A DNA stretch of 64,000 bases, from the NCBI GenBank assembly GCA_015680685.1, contig MNCI01033474.1:161363-225362 (forward strand), written 5' to 3'. A model generated the notes under the pieces. The model saw nothing but the letters and a program-made list of their open reading frames with translations, was not told the origin of the DNA and made no database searches. Source of the stretch: Gnetum montanum. Lineage: Eukaryota > Streptophyta > Gnetopsida > Gnetales > Gnetaceae. Every line of letters starts with the position of its first letter. The stretch's first letter is position 1. Positions 10,080 through 20,773 of the stretch are shown in pieces. Both the position numbers and the translations under genes were made by a program.

Positions 10080-11920
10080 ACTCATAGCCCTCATAGCATT
10101 GCGTTGCTACGGTTGAGTGGGGAGTCCCCCTTGCATTGCTGGAGTGGGTGGTAATGGAGCTATTGGTGTGAGAGTTGCAGATGGATTTGGAGGATGGTAT
10201 GTTTGTGGGTTATCTCCCCAAGGAGAAGGAGTCCTATAATACTCCTGAGCTTGGTAGTGATATGGTGTTACGTGACCAATAGAGTCAAGTGGAGAGATTG
10301 GTTGCTGCACGTAGTAGCCATATGGATCCGGTTGCTGGTAGGGGTATTGTTGCCTTGGTGGTGGCATCCGCCATGATTGTGGGTATTGCCACTATTGGTG
10401 TTGCTCAATAGGTTGTGGTGGAGTTCGATTTGGATAATACGTTGATGGTTGGTGGAACTGCCTTAGGTTACCTTGGGGATAAGGTAACCGTCAAGGTGCT
10501 TGCTGTTTGTTAAGTCATGGGTTGAGTGCATACACCCCAGACTCTTGTAGATGTGAGACCACTAGGCAACATCCCTTAGGATGTTCATATTGGCATATCT
10601 CACATCCACTGTCATTGTTCGTATCTGAATCCACAACCTCTTCGGTGATGGCCATTTTACCCTTACCTTTGTTACGTGCATTGCCCATTTCTCTCTTTTT
10701 CTTTTTGTCATAGTCACTACCTCGCTCCCTAGACTCCTCTACAACTTTAAGAACAGTTTCGAACCTACTATCTAGGGAGTCCCACATTTGATCTACCTTT
10801 GCCAACACTTTTTTTGTTAATTTTTGGAGCAACAAGGTTTTCCTATTCACCATATGTTCAAGTGGTGACTCTTCCTCCTCCTCACAGAATCTCACTTCCC
10901 TTTTTGGGAGTTAAGGATCTCGGTTGTACTCTTTTGCACTTTCTCTCTTACGTAGCTCCCCTTCTTCCTTGGCTAATTGCTCTAGCAATCTATGAACCTG
11001 ATGGGACCTAAGCTATGATAATCTCCCTTGGGCATACGTTCCAAGAGTTCTCCTTGTTTCATGCCTAAGTCCATCTATGAGATGACGTAGTTGATCCCGC
11101 TGCAAATAACCATGGCCAGGGCAATGATGTAATAGTGCGTAATAGCGGCCCATGGCAACATCCAAGGGTTCATGATTTTCCTGCTTCCATCCTTGGATTC
11201 GCTTTCACAGGTTAGACACTCGGGAGTACATTTGGTACTTATCATTAAATAGTTCTAACATTGTACTCCACCTCCAAATGGATTCTGGTTCTAAGGACCG
11301 GTACCAGCTTTCCACTTCTTTTACTAGTGTCCTTGGGAACAACTTCAATTTTTGCCATTCATTCTCGATGTTTTGAAAGGCACATGCATCGTGGAATGCT
11401 TGTAGGTGATTTTGAGGATCAGCGTCATATCCCCCTTCAAATCGTGGGATATTGTTCATGTCTAGCCTCTTGATCCTACTATGCTTTTGGTGCCTTGTTG
11501 GAATTCTTACGGCCTCCGTGATGTCTAACATGCTTCTTGTCTCGAGTAGGGGTTCTTTGTGGTCATCTTGTTCATAGCGTCTGTGATGTCTACGTGGTTC
11601 CCTACTCTCCCTTCTTCTATGTCATGATTCCTTAGAGTGCCCTTGTCCTCATTCTCGACTATCTCATCGATGTTTTTCACTCTATTTTCCTTTATCCTCA
11701 CAGTTAGGTTCCTTATGATTGCATCTGGACACCGAAGGAGAGGGTGAATGTGATGATGAAGGTGAAGAAGAAGGAGAACCATCGCCATGACGATGTTTTC
11801 TACCTTCTCTTCGGTGGTCTCGGCCCTGATCATGATTACGATTAGAACGTCCGCCCTTATCGTGTGTTTGTGTTCCCTCGTTGAACATTTCATGTTCATG
11901 GGGATCAGAACTAGGGTTGT
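10080..11920 (-). pseudogene. Element C: gag, middle and C-terminal part
   Basis: The capsid-like Retrotrans_gag domain is at 11531-11205, with FEGGYDADPQNHLQAFHDAC and WYRSLEPESIWRWSTMLELF. A Lys/Glu-rich linker follows (10895-10640). A compact zinc-knuckle-like motif CEICQYEHPKGCC lies near 10600. The C-terminus is rich in Pro, Gln and Tyr (10367-10107, PYQQPDPYGYYVQQP). Next to the inserted LTR (12014-11682) is a low-complexity part rich in His, Asp, Arg and Ser. Frames are broken in several places, so this is a dead copy. It nonetheless shows the family's gag layout best. Confidence 0.8.
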
Positions 11921-12858
11921 TGATGAGTGGCGAGGTACCCCTACACTCAACCATACGAAACGAGCGTCGCACACCCGATTCGTTCAAACTCCGCAGATGG
12001 ACTAGTTGTGGCATCTAGATAGTTAGCCTTAGGTCACAGTTCGCTGTCTTCCCATCTAGACTAGTTTTGCATATGTCACGTATGGTTTAGTCTAGATGAG
12101 GTGTATGATGTGTCCTAATTCTATGCTACTCCTGATGGCAGTGGAAAATAATATTAACTAATCTAAGCTAAGAGGAAAAAGGTAAGAAAATCTAATCTAG
12201 CCTAAGTGCAACGAGCAACCGATTCCTTGATCAACCGTAGACATCTTGGACTTCGTGCACGACTACCACTGGGACTACCAAGCATAGGCCTAGGTACGCC
12301 ACTGGGATTACCAAGCGCAGACCCCAAATACGCCACTGGGTTACCAAGCGTAGATCCCCCTAGCTACACCACTGGGCTACCAAGCAATCACACTTAAATG
12401 CTCGTAATCAAGTCGTACTCGTTCCGCTTCTAGGAGTTTAAGGGTGAGAAACTACTCGCGATGAGCAACCGATTCCTTAACTAGCTGTACACACCTGTAG
12501 ATGCTCATAGCTAAGTCGTACTCACACCGCGCTATGAAAGCAATAAATAACATGAATTAAATAACAATAAATAAACTAAGTGAATGCTGCAATGATGAAG
12601 TAATCTCGATCTTTATTGCCGGTCATGTGCATGTCCAAGTACGGCACACTCGAATAAAGACACCGTACAATCACATTCACCACACTGCGAGCAGACACAG
12701 GAAAAATTCTAACTCTGGAGGGATCAAACTGCCAGAGCTTCGCTACACTAAAATTGGGATCCTTAAACAAGGGAGAGCTGCCTCTTATTTATAGACATGG
12801 CGGTGAACTGCGATATCGCGTACGCGATATTGCGGCCGACGCAAACCACGTCTCATCA
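11921..12858 (-). mobile_element. Solo LTR, Athila type, 938 bp, TSD GTTGT
   Basis: It begins TGATGAGTGGCGAGG and ends GTCTCATCA in plus orientation, and is flanked by identical five-base repeats GTTGT at 11916-11920 and 12859-12863. Removing the LTR and one repeat restores continuity with the gag sequence seen in element A. Inside, in minus orientation, are a CpG palindrome (12813-12830), a TATA box (12786-12793) and an AATAAAGA motif near 12617. The orientation matches the host element C. The solo state implies LTR-LTR recombination after insertion. Confidence 0.93.
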
Positions 12859-13363
12859 GTTGTGAACCATGGAGTGGAGGTTCTGATACACCACCTCCTG
12901 ACCATCGTTAGGAGGGGGAACATCATTTTGTGAAGAACTTGTTGAAACAGGTTCACCACCCTCAATTTCACTTAATATGTGTAGAGCGTTATGGGACCCT
13001 TCACCCTTCAAGGATGTATGGTATCTCTCCTATCGCAAGTCCCTTTGACGTTGCGCTTCTGTGGGATGGTAGTCCCTTGTGTCATAATTGTATGCAATGT
13101 ATTCTGCATATAAAAGCAGCATGTCTATTCGTGTGAGAGAATTGGTCTGGAGGTAACACTATGTTACCCTCCAAGTTTCTCCAACGCAGTTGTTCATCTT
13201 GGTGGAGGATAAAGGTGAAATCGGGTACATACTCATCATGATGAGTATATACTACCCGAAACTGTTGAGGAACTGGCAGATCTTGGTTATGTGTATGATG
13301 CCGTGGACTGTCTCTTGTGTGACTCCTAGGCGGTGAAGTGCTCTTGTGCAAAGAAGAAGACAT
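12859..13363 (-). pseudogene. Element C: gag N-terminal part
   Basis: A frame opens with Met at 13363 and carries the conserved N-terminal segment VVYTHHDEYVPDFTFILHQD, also present in A (near 27770) and B (near 30730). It ends at a stop at 13082. Further gag-like sequence continues to the solo LTR in another frame. The Met at 13363 lies about 125 bp after the PBS and is the best candidate start of gag. Confidence 0.75.
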
Positions 13364-13488
13364 TTTCGTCTTGTTTGGTGTGCGATTTACCGTTGTCTTA
13401 TCTTTCCTTGATTAACCCTAAGGGTTCGTTCTAGCATTCCAATGATATGAATGATTTCCTATGTTCTACGTAGCGCACAAATAACTAA

Positions 13489-13507
13489 GTCCCTGACAAC
13501 GGTGCTA
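13489..13507 (-). other. Primer binding site of element C
   Basis: On the minus strand, one base after the LTR end, it reads TAGCACCGTTGTCAGGGAC. This resembles the PBS complementary to the 3' end of tRNA-Asp that is usual in Athila-type elements (TGGCGCCGTTGCCGGGGA), with several substitutions. Confidence 0.7.
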
Positions 13508-13508
13508 A

Positions 13509-14274
13509 TGATGAGTGGCGAGGTACCCCTACACTCAACCATACGAATATGAGCGTTTCACACGTGATCTGGTCGAACTCCAAAGGAGTAAGTGCTTACG
13601 TGCCTTAATGGAACACTTAGAGTTAATCAATCGTTGTCTTCCCAAACTTACTTGTATTGTCACGGTTGTATGGTTAAGTAAGCTTAAGGTATATGATTTT
13701 TATAACTTTTATCTTTTTGATGTTTTATGCTAATGAGGGAAAGGGGAAGAGAACTAAGTGACTAACTTACCTTAACTTCATTAACTACGTTCTAATTGTC
13801 CTAACACTAGTATCTGTTCTCACTTTCCGCACACATTCTGAACTAGTGCAATGCTGCTGGGATTACCAAATGCTAATTGTTACTGGGTTACCAAGCGCTA
13901 CACACATCCTCGAAGCGATCGTACTAAGTGTACTTAACTAGGAGAGTCAAGGGTTGAGATAGGGATTAATTAACTAGGAAAGCATTTAAAAATTCAACAA
14001 TAATTAATTACTATTTAGCTTAGTCCATATGCTGCAAGGTTTATCATAAAGTTCGTCTTTATTGCCATACACAAATGTGTGCTCAGGTACAATTTGCTCC
14101 AATAAAGATCCGTTCACTTTAAGACTCCTACTGTGGGCACATGGAAATTATTCTAACTCTGGAATGGTAAAACTGCAAGAGTTTAGCTAAGGGTCTAAGT
14201 CTAACTCTCCAGAACAAGGGAAGCCACCTCTTATTTATAGATAATGAGATGGGACGCAATATCGCGGCTCATCA
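13509..14274 (-). repeat. 5' LTR of element C, 766 bp
   Basis: It is bounded by TGATGAG at 13509 and CTCATCA ending at 14274. A TATA box is at 14232-14239 (reverse strand) and an AATAAAGA motif near 14101. Only half of the U3 palindrome seen in related LTRs remains (CGCAATATCGCG near 14255). The PBS at its internal edge shows that it is a 5' LTR. Confidence 0.88.
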
Positions 14275-14581
14275 ATATGGATATAATTTCCTCTTACAAA
14301 AATATCTTGGCTTAGAATGCTCCTACAATTATAAATGGGATTAGTGCATTAGTTAAAGAGTTGTAAGTGGTATGAAAGCCTTATTTGCTTTTAAAAGCAA
14401 ATATAACAAGGAATCTATTCTAGCTTATACTTAGGAGGGATAACGTATTGCAAAATGAATAGAAGAATTCATGTACATAGACCTCTCAAAATTGATATTG
14501 AAGTTGGCATTGGCTGTTAACTTGGAATGGTCTTAACTAGTGTTTAACTAGTTGGTCTAATCACCATAAATTAATGGTTAA
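14275..14581. other. Intergenic gap between element C and peroxidase arm
   Basis: About 300 AT-rich bases with no open frame of note and no clear counterpart at the right-hand peroxidase copy. Confidence 0.5.
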
Positions 14582-14674
14582 ACTAGCAATTTATAGCCAC
14601 ATTGAAAAACTATGCTCTTAAGTCTTAACTTAAGGTGGAGCGGCTAGTCCTTGAAGTTAAGAACAGCGAAATGC

Positions 14675-14680
14675 TTTATT
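14675..14680 (-). terminator. Polyadenylation signal of peroxidase copy 1
   Basis: AATAAA on the minus strand lies about 200 bp after the stop codon. It is conserved in the right copy at 50826-50831. Confidence 0.6.
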
Positions 14681-14876
14681 GAAGGAGCCAAAGTCAAACC
14701 AGCAAAATACGAGATGGATGCGGGGGCATACTAGTGGGGGCGCGCGCACACAAAATGTAATTGTGATAAGGGACTAAGGGACGAATGTAGCCACCGGGGA
14801 CCGGACCAGACCAGACCAGACCAGCGAGGAAGAAAGAAAGAAAGAAGGAAGGAAGATTGACAAGGTGAAGGGTTAA

Positions 14877-15875
14877 TTAATTGGGAGTGCGGCAGTTGGT
14901 GCGAATGTGGCCTTGAGTGCCGGTGAGCACGTTGAGGCGGCCCATCTTGAGCATTGCCTTCACCATGTCACGGAAGAAGAGCCGCTCAGAAGCCGCGTAC
15001 CGTCTCACCACTCCTGCCGTTGCAGACGACGAGGAGGAGGAGCCGCTGTACAAATTCTGGTCCGACGGCAGAAGCCCCTCCAACTTAACAAGATTTACGA
15101 AATACTGATTGTCGAACACGTTGGGGCTGCGCAAGTCCAGAGGTGCCAACTTATCATCGCCATTGCCGGAGGTGGCAGGGCAGGAGTGCCTTCGAAGCTT
15201 AGCAAACCTCCCATCAATGCTGGCGCTGCTGTCGTTGTAGATACGCGAGCGGAACTTAACACAACGTGCCCGTCCAATGGTGTGAGTGCCGGCCAGAGCC
15301 ACCAAATCTGTAACAGACAATCCCTGTTTGCCGAACAACTGAATCTGCGTCGAAACCGTGGATTCCGCGGGAGGCAGTCCCTGCAACTGGGATTGGTTGC
15401 CTGGCCTGAGCGAGTCACGGCGACCGAGGTGGACGTTCCAGAATGGTCCTCCCACAAAATGAGTGGAATCACGCGCAGCAATGGCCACAATGTCGGCACA
15501 GGACACGATTTTGGGGCAGACGGCCTCCACGGCACTCTTGATTTCGTCGATGACATGGAAGCCACGCACGGAGTTATTGTTGGGAAGGGCCGTCTTCTCT
15601 GTATTTTTGCCGTCCAGGAGGATGGATCCGTCGCAGCCCTGCACGAAACAGTCGTGGAAATGCAGTCGCAGCAGCGATGCAGCCATTCTCTTTTCCTTTG
15701 CTATGGCTGCCTTCACCACCCGTGCCACCACCAATTCCAAGTCTGGGCATGTTTTCCAATAAAAGTTGGTGCTCAACTGTGCTTCATCGGCGCCCAGGCT
15801 GCCCAGCATCGCCACCGCCACTGCCCAGAACGCCACAGCAGCAAATGCCATGTTTTGGATCCGCAGCATTATCAT
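14877..15875 (-). CDS. Class III secretory peroxidase, intronless, copy 1
   Basis: This is a 332-residue haem peroxidase of the plant secretory pathway. It would oxidise phenolic and similar donors with hydrogen peroxide in the cell wall or apoplast. A hydrophobic signal peptide (about residues 9-28) precedes QLSTNFYWKTCP, the usual mature N-terminus with Gln at residue 33. Catalytic Arg70 and distal His74 lie in LRLHFHDCFVQGCDGS. VSCADIVAIAARD and GGP (Pro144) follow, with proximal His198 in LVALAGTHTIGRARC. Eight Cys fit the four conserved disulfides. It ends four residues after the last Cys, without a vacuolar extension. Met1 is used as start; Met9 is an alternative. Most class III genes have introns, and this one has none. 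A TATA box lies at 16018-16024. Nothing suggests inactivation. Confidence 0.95.
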   Translation of the reverse strand: MIMLRIQNMAFAAVAFWAVAVAMLGSLGADEAQLSTNFYWKTCPDLELVVARVVKAAIAKEKRMAASLLRLHFHDCFVQGCDGSILLDGKNTEKTALPNNNSVRGFHVIDEIKSAVEAVCPKIVSCADIVAIAARDSTHFVGGPFWNVHLGRRDSLRPGNQSQLQGLPPAESTVSTQIQLFGKQGLSVTDLVALAGTHTIGRARCVKFRSRIYNDSSASIDGRFAKLRRHSCPATSGNGDDKLAPLDLRSPNVFDNQYFVNLVKLEGLLPSDQNLYSGSSSSSSATAGVVRRYAASERLFFRDMVKAMLKMGRLNVLTGTQGHIRTNCRTPN

Positions 15876-16017
15876 TGTTGTTACTGCTCCCGTTGTTTGT
15901 CTAGCTAGCCAGCCACAAACTGACTGTGACTCAGTTTGTGCTTGCTCCTTCTGCTAATGCTACCAATGGAACACTGCTCTTCTTCTTTGATGATGATGAT
16001 CATAGTATTAGTGTGGG

Positions 16018-16024
16018 TTTTATA
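16018..16024 (-). promoter_or_regulatory. TATA box of peroxidase copy 1
   Basis: TATAAAA on the minus strand, 143 bp upstream of the start codon, is conserved in the right copy at 49490-49496. A TGATCATCATCATC tract just downstream is also conserved. Confidence 0.75.
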
Positions 16025-16716
16025 GAAGAAGAGAAGAGACTGAGTAAACATTTTTTTTGTTTTTCTTCAATCCAAGATTGCTGTCGGACGGGCTGGAGAA
16101 GGAATCTGGATGGGTATGGTCACGCACCACCCACTTATGCAATACAAATTTAAGCATTTGGGTATTTCGTCCATAAAAAAATGCATGTTGCATTCTTCCT
16201 ACGTGGTTAGGATACAAAAATATTCGGTCGGAACACGGTAACTGCAAAGTACGATACAAACTAGTACAATAAGCTTGTACTGCATCGGTTGGAGCTTGCC
16301 AAGTAAACCATTTTACCAATTAAGAAATATGCAAATTGTTATTTTATACATAAAGTTACGAAGGTAATAAAGTGCATAAACAGAAACTTTAAGAGCTAAT
16401 CAAGGGATTTCATTAACTATATTAATGATTTTATCATTTTTCAATGAATTCAAACTATAATTTATTAAGTTTAATCCACTTAATTTCTCAACAATCACAT
16501 GCAAAGGTAAGGTCTACAATTTTAGACTTTCCAAAATCAAAGTGAAATTTAATTAAGGAAAAGATCAAAGTTTCTAACTTTAACATCATTAAATCAAATC
16601 ACATGTTACTCAACAGCAACAATTTAAACTCATCATCAACATACAACTTATAATATAAAAAGATGATAATCTTTAGTAATGAATACGCACCATTACTAAT
16701 CTTTATTGCTTGAAAT

Positions 16717-16790
16717 AATCTTGCCGGGCTGGACAACGAGTTGGTGAGATTATGTATGGGTACGCACCACCCAGAGACAGTACTAAGGCC
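16717..16790. repeat. Partial copy of the peroxidase promoter module
   Basis: It shares CGGGCTGGA and GGGTACGCACCACCC with the proximal upstream region of copy 1 (16088-16135). It also matches 47445-47530 in AATCTTGCC, TTGGTGAGA and CAGTACTA. No gene follows it. Confidence 0.5.
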
Positions 16791-18369
16791 CTGTTCCCAT
16801 GCTGAGGAATCCGTAACAGTTCTTAACATTCTTAACATTTTGTTAAGATTAACTGCTTCTGCAATTGTTAACACAATCAATAAAATTTTGATTTAAGGTA
16901 TTTTAAATTAGCAGATCACTACCATGAACAATTATTAACAACTGTCATGTCCATTCATCCATAGAAGTCAACGAAAACACTAACAATTGTTACTACAACC
17001 CTAATTATTCCAACCGGGCTTAAATTCTCTTTTAAAATAATATATCATTTTGCGGTCTTATAATGGAGCGTTTACCCGGAAAGCAGTACGAACCATTGTG
17101 TATGAAGACGTTTCTTGCTTATAACTGCAGCATATAAACTGGAAGAAGAGAACAATGGAGTGATGCCCGACGTGCAAAAGTGTGGTTTTCTTTTTTCTTT
17201 ACTTTTCAGGGAATTTTCATTTACGAAGTCGTACGCTGTTCGCGCTGGAATCGACTCCTTAAATTCATAAATTTCAAAAGCATTTTCAAGGTGATACATC
17301 ATATTCTCCTGGCTGTCTTATTCCAAATAAGAAATCAGGGTTTTTTATCCAAACCATTTCATTTTGAAATAAATAAACTAACCGATATGCGTGTTGACCT
17401 TTTTTATAAATAAAATCAAGGAAGCACCACCGCATTAATGGAAAAACAAAATAAATGTTAAATGCAAAGTTAAAATAAATGAACGTTGCCTACAAAGATA
17501 AAAATTTTTGTGATAATACCAGTTATTTTATTTCTTTTGTCATTATTGAGACAAAGTGCTATTAATCTGACCTGTTGCAATTCTTCAATAAAAACAATCT
17601 TATTCGTTATTAAAAATAATATATAACACTTTTACTTCCATTTAAGCAGAACAAATTTTCTTTAAAAAAATTCATAACTCAATGTTGAAATAGGCCTGCG
17701 ATCTAGTATTTCAAGCTAACAGGAACTTTTGCAATAATTTTTTTTATATTATTAATCATATTTTACAAATTTAAAGAAGATATGATAACATGTTACAAGT
17801 CTTTAATGAATGAAGCTATTACTTACATTTTCAATTAATTATTTAGTTAATGAAAAAACTTTGAAGAGCTTGTGTAGCTACCTTTCAGGATTACGTATAT
17901 TTAAAATGTGAAGAACAATTTTCTTGATGTTCCTTCTTACCTTATCTTAATGAAAGCTCCTAATAACTTATTTTTAAAAAGAAAAAATATGAGGACCCAA
18001 AATGAACATCGCTAAATTTAAAAGACCCCAAAAAAACAAAAGCTAAAACATAAAAATGAACGTTTTTTATGACTAGGTTCCAAGTTATACAAGAAAAAGG
18101 GTTATTAAAATATTTGATAGAATGATAATCCTTGGTAAAGTTGCAATCTCATATGTTATCAATAATAATTAAAATTTTTTATTTAAAGAAATTCCATTTA
18201 ATAGTTGCAACCATAAAATTGTAAATTTATGATAGAATATTACTTTTCTTCTAACTTAGATATGAGCAGCTAGGTTAAGGAGAAACCTTTACAAGGATCC
18301 TAAATTTCAAGCTAAATGAACTTGTTTAAGCGTTACACAAGAGTGGATTTTAATACCAAGTAACAAATA
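16791..18369. other. AT-rich intergenic stretch
   Basis: I see no credible gene, RNA or element here. Short open frames near 17072-17413 are unsupported. The stretch separates the left peroxidase arm from element A. Confidence 0.5.
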
Positions 18370-18475
18370 TGATGTGTTATATCCCTTCTAGAGACCTTGG
18401 GTATGACAGTACGATTATGATTTATACATTATGTATTTGGTCTTGGTGGGTTATTAGGGACAAGTTATTTGTTAT
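18370..18475 (+). repeat. Possible first part of element G 5' LTR, left of element A
   Basis: The segment starts TGATGTG and ends with GTTAT, the target duplication of element A, which recurs at 28951. Its composition (ACGATTATGATTTATACATT) resembles the sequence that resumes after A (ACGATTTACATGTTATGATG). This suggests that A sits inside the U3 of G's LTR. The LTR start itself is a guess. Confidence 0.35.
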
Positions 18476-19388
18476 TGATGAGCAGCGAGGTACCCCTACA
18501 CTCAACCATACAAATACGAGCGTTTCACGCATGATCCAGTTGAATTCCAAGGACTAAGTGCTTATGTGTCCTTGTGGAACAAGGATGGGTTGGTTGATCG
18601 TTGTCTTCCTAAGCTTACTTGTATGTCACGATTGTATGGTTAAATAAGCTTGAGGCATATGATTTTTATAGCTTTTATGTTTTTATGTCCTGCGCTAGTA
18701 GGGAAGGAGAGGTAACTAAGTAACTAATTTAACTTAACTACTCATTAACTAAGTTCTAACTAATCCTAACACTAGCATCCATTCCCACTTGCCGTACACA
18801 TCCTGAACTAGTGCAACACTACTGAGATTACCAAATACTAATCATTATTAGGTTACCAAGCTACATACATGCTTGAAGTGGTCGTGCTTGTGTAATTTAA
18901 CAATTTGCTTAATTGATCAAAATGAATTGCTATGCTAATAATAGAAATGTAAAGTGCATAAAATAAAATAAATGCATAAGAAAATAAAATAAAAGAAATG
19001 CGTAAGAGGACAAATCTCAAGTGCTGCAAGGATGAATCAAAGAGTTGGTCTTTATTGTTGTACACAAGGTGTGCTCAGGTACACAATGGTCAAATAAAGA
19101 TCCGTCCACACTTAGACCTCTTGCTGTGGGCACTTGGAAAATAATCTAACTTTCAAACAGACTACAAAAGTTTCGCTACTTAACTGCTAAAAGACTTCTT
19201 CCAAATTGTGCACCTGGGCACTGTATTTATAAACTTAGGAGCAACTACTTTAATAATTAGAGTAACTACTCTAATAATTAGAATAACTGCTAAAGTAACC
19301 GCTAGAGTAACCCTCTAATAATTAGAATAACTGCTAGACTAACTACTAGAGTAGCCACTCTAATAATTAGAATAACTGCTAGATCAAT
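18476..19388 (-). repeat. 3' LTR of element A
   Basis: It matches 28015-28950 throughout: TGATGAG start, TATA box 19224-19231 (reverse strand), and the repeat block of TAATAATTAGAATAACT units at 19230-19385. The edge nearest the internal region ends TAGATCA instead of CTCTCATCA, and internal sequence follows at once, so this edge is eroded. Confidence 0.88.
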
Positions 19389-19883
19389 AAGCATATTACA
19401 ACATTAGTGTTCATGACCATTGTGGTGAACACTTGTACATAAATGACATCCAAGCCTTTATTTGACAGCTTAAAGAGAAAAAGAGAGAGAGAAAGCAGAA
19501 GGAGCGTGTTGCCACTAATGCCGAGATTGCACCTTCTAATGTTTATCCATACATGCCATCAAACTTGCTCCTTTTGTAAATGCTCCAATTCCAGTCCATC
19601 CTGAGTGCTTCCTCCAAGCCTAGTCCATTGTTTGTATGATCACCATCTACACACACAACACAGTTACAAATGAGCAAGGATAGATAATCCACAATGTAGT
19701 TGATACCTTGCCTCGATATGAAGCACATTGGCTGAATTGTGGTTATGGTAGAAACTAGTTCAGAGATTTATCACTGGCAACTACCCAAGGTGTAGGGGTT
19801 ATGCAATTAGTACAATGGAAAAAATTGAAAAATTTGTGCCAGGGCCCCCATGACTAAGAGTGAACCTCCAGTAGCTATAAGAT

Positions 19884-20506
19884 TGATGAGTCATGGTCTA
19901 TCAGGCCCAGTTATCAGAGCCCTGTTATTGGAGCCCTAATACAAGATACTAGGTCCCGATATCAGACCTATTATCGGAGCCACGATATCGCATGCAAGCC
20001 GTGATATCGCGTACGCAATATCGCATGCAAGCCGTGATATCACGTACGCAATATCGCAGTTCCAATGTGAGCCTATAAGTAAAAGGCGGCACACTTAGTT
20101 TTGGGGATTAGTTTTTTAGAGTTTCTTAGAGTTTTAAGTGTTTAGTTTTAATTAGTTCTTTCTCTCAACCCTTTCCTCCCAGTGCATGCCCGCAGTGTGG
20201 TGATTGTAATTGTACGGCATCCTTATTCAAGTGTGACATACTTGGACACACACATGACCGGCAATAAAGATCGAGATTACTTCATCATTGCTACATTCAC
20301 TTAGTTTAATTATTTAATTGTTATTTTTATTTATTGCTTTCTTAGTTAATATCTCTATACCCTTATCTCCTAGTAATGTGGAATGAGTATGACTTAATCA
20401 CGAGCATTTAAGTGTGACTACTTGGTAACCCAATAGCGTACCTAGGCCATGTGCTTGGTACACTATTGGGCTCCGATAACTGGGCCTGACAAACCATGAC
20501 TCATCA
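19884..20506 (+). mobile_element. Solo LTR, 623 bp, in element A
   Basis: It begins TGATGAGTCATGG and ends CCATGACTCATCA, perfect 13-base terminal inverted repeats. The flanks are AAGAT (19879-19883) and AATAT (20507-20511), a five-base duplication with one mismatch. Element C has uninterrupted sequence at the same place (near 7705). Inside are two copies of a 20-bp near-palindrome (20003-20022, 20036-20055), a TATA-like TATAAGTA at 20074-20081 and an AATAAAGA motif near 20273. It lies antisense to element A. Confidence 0.88.
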
Positions 20507-20773
20507 AATATGGAAAAAAATGAGGAACAAGAAAGATAAAAAATATCAATGGCAACGCCAATAAAATGGATGTCATGGATGGGGATGAAACAAGAAATGA
20601 TTGATTGTAGGAAATGTTTAAGGGAAAGAAGTTAACAATTGCACCAAAAAGAAATGCCAGTGGGTCCTCCCCAAAGCAAGCTCATGCCCTGAAAAACCCA
20701 CAAACCAAAGAGTCTATAGGCTCTAGGAATGTCATTTAGAAGCAAGAGTTAAAAACTTACCCACAAGAATTCA

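Larger units (their letters stand above)
7445..14274 (-). mobile_element. Athila-like Ty3/gypsy element C, internally deleted and 3'-truncated
   Basis: Read on the minus strand it has a 5' LTR (14274-13509), PBS, gag, protease and a 3' non-coding region homologous to elements A and B. RT, RNase H and most of integrase are missing, with one clean junction near 9150. A solo LTR interrupts gag at 11921-12858. Homology to A and B stops near 7445 and no 3' LTR is seen, so the left end is truncated. The bases just right of the LTR, ATATG, are the expected target duplication, which cannot be matched. Confidence 0.8.
14582..16690 (-). repeat. Left arm of inverted duplication with peroxidase gene
   Basis: The reverse complement aligns by eye with 48895-50920 over the whole gene, the promoter region and about 300 bp of 3' flank. 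The outer boundary lies near the shared GGCTATAAATTGCTAG sequence. The inner boundary lies near the shared TTTAGTAATGA. The left arm carries about 50 extra bases near 16340-16395 relative to the right arm, next to a repeated CATAAA. The coding region is far better conserved than the flank. Confidence 0.9.

Noticed and set aside
12206-12397. Frame with repeated LGLPS text
   Set aside because: It lies inside the solo LTR and reflects the repeated CACTGGGATTACCAAGC words of the R/U5 region.
14907-15908. A 333-codon open frame antisense to peroxidase copy 1, with an equally long one at copy 2 (49606-50607, minus strand)
   Set aside because: It mirrors the GC-rich peroxidase coding sequence. It has no recognisable motifs, and its conservation is explained by the gene on the other strand.
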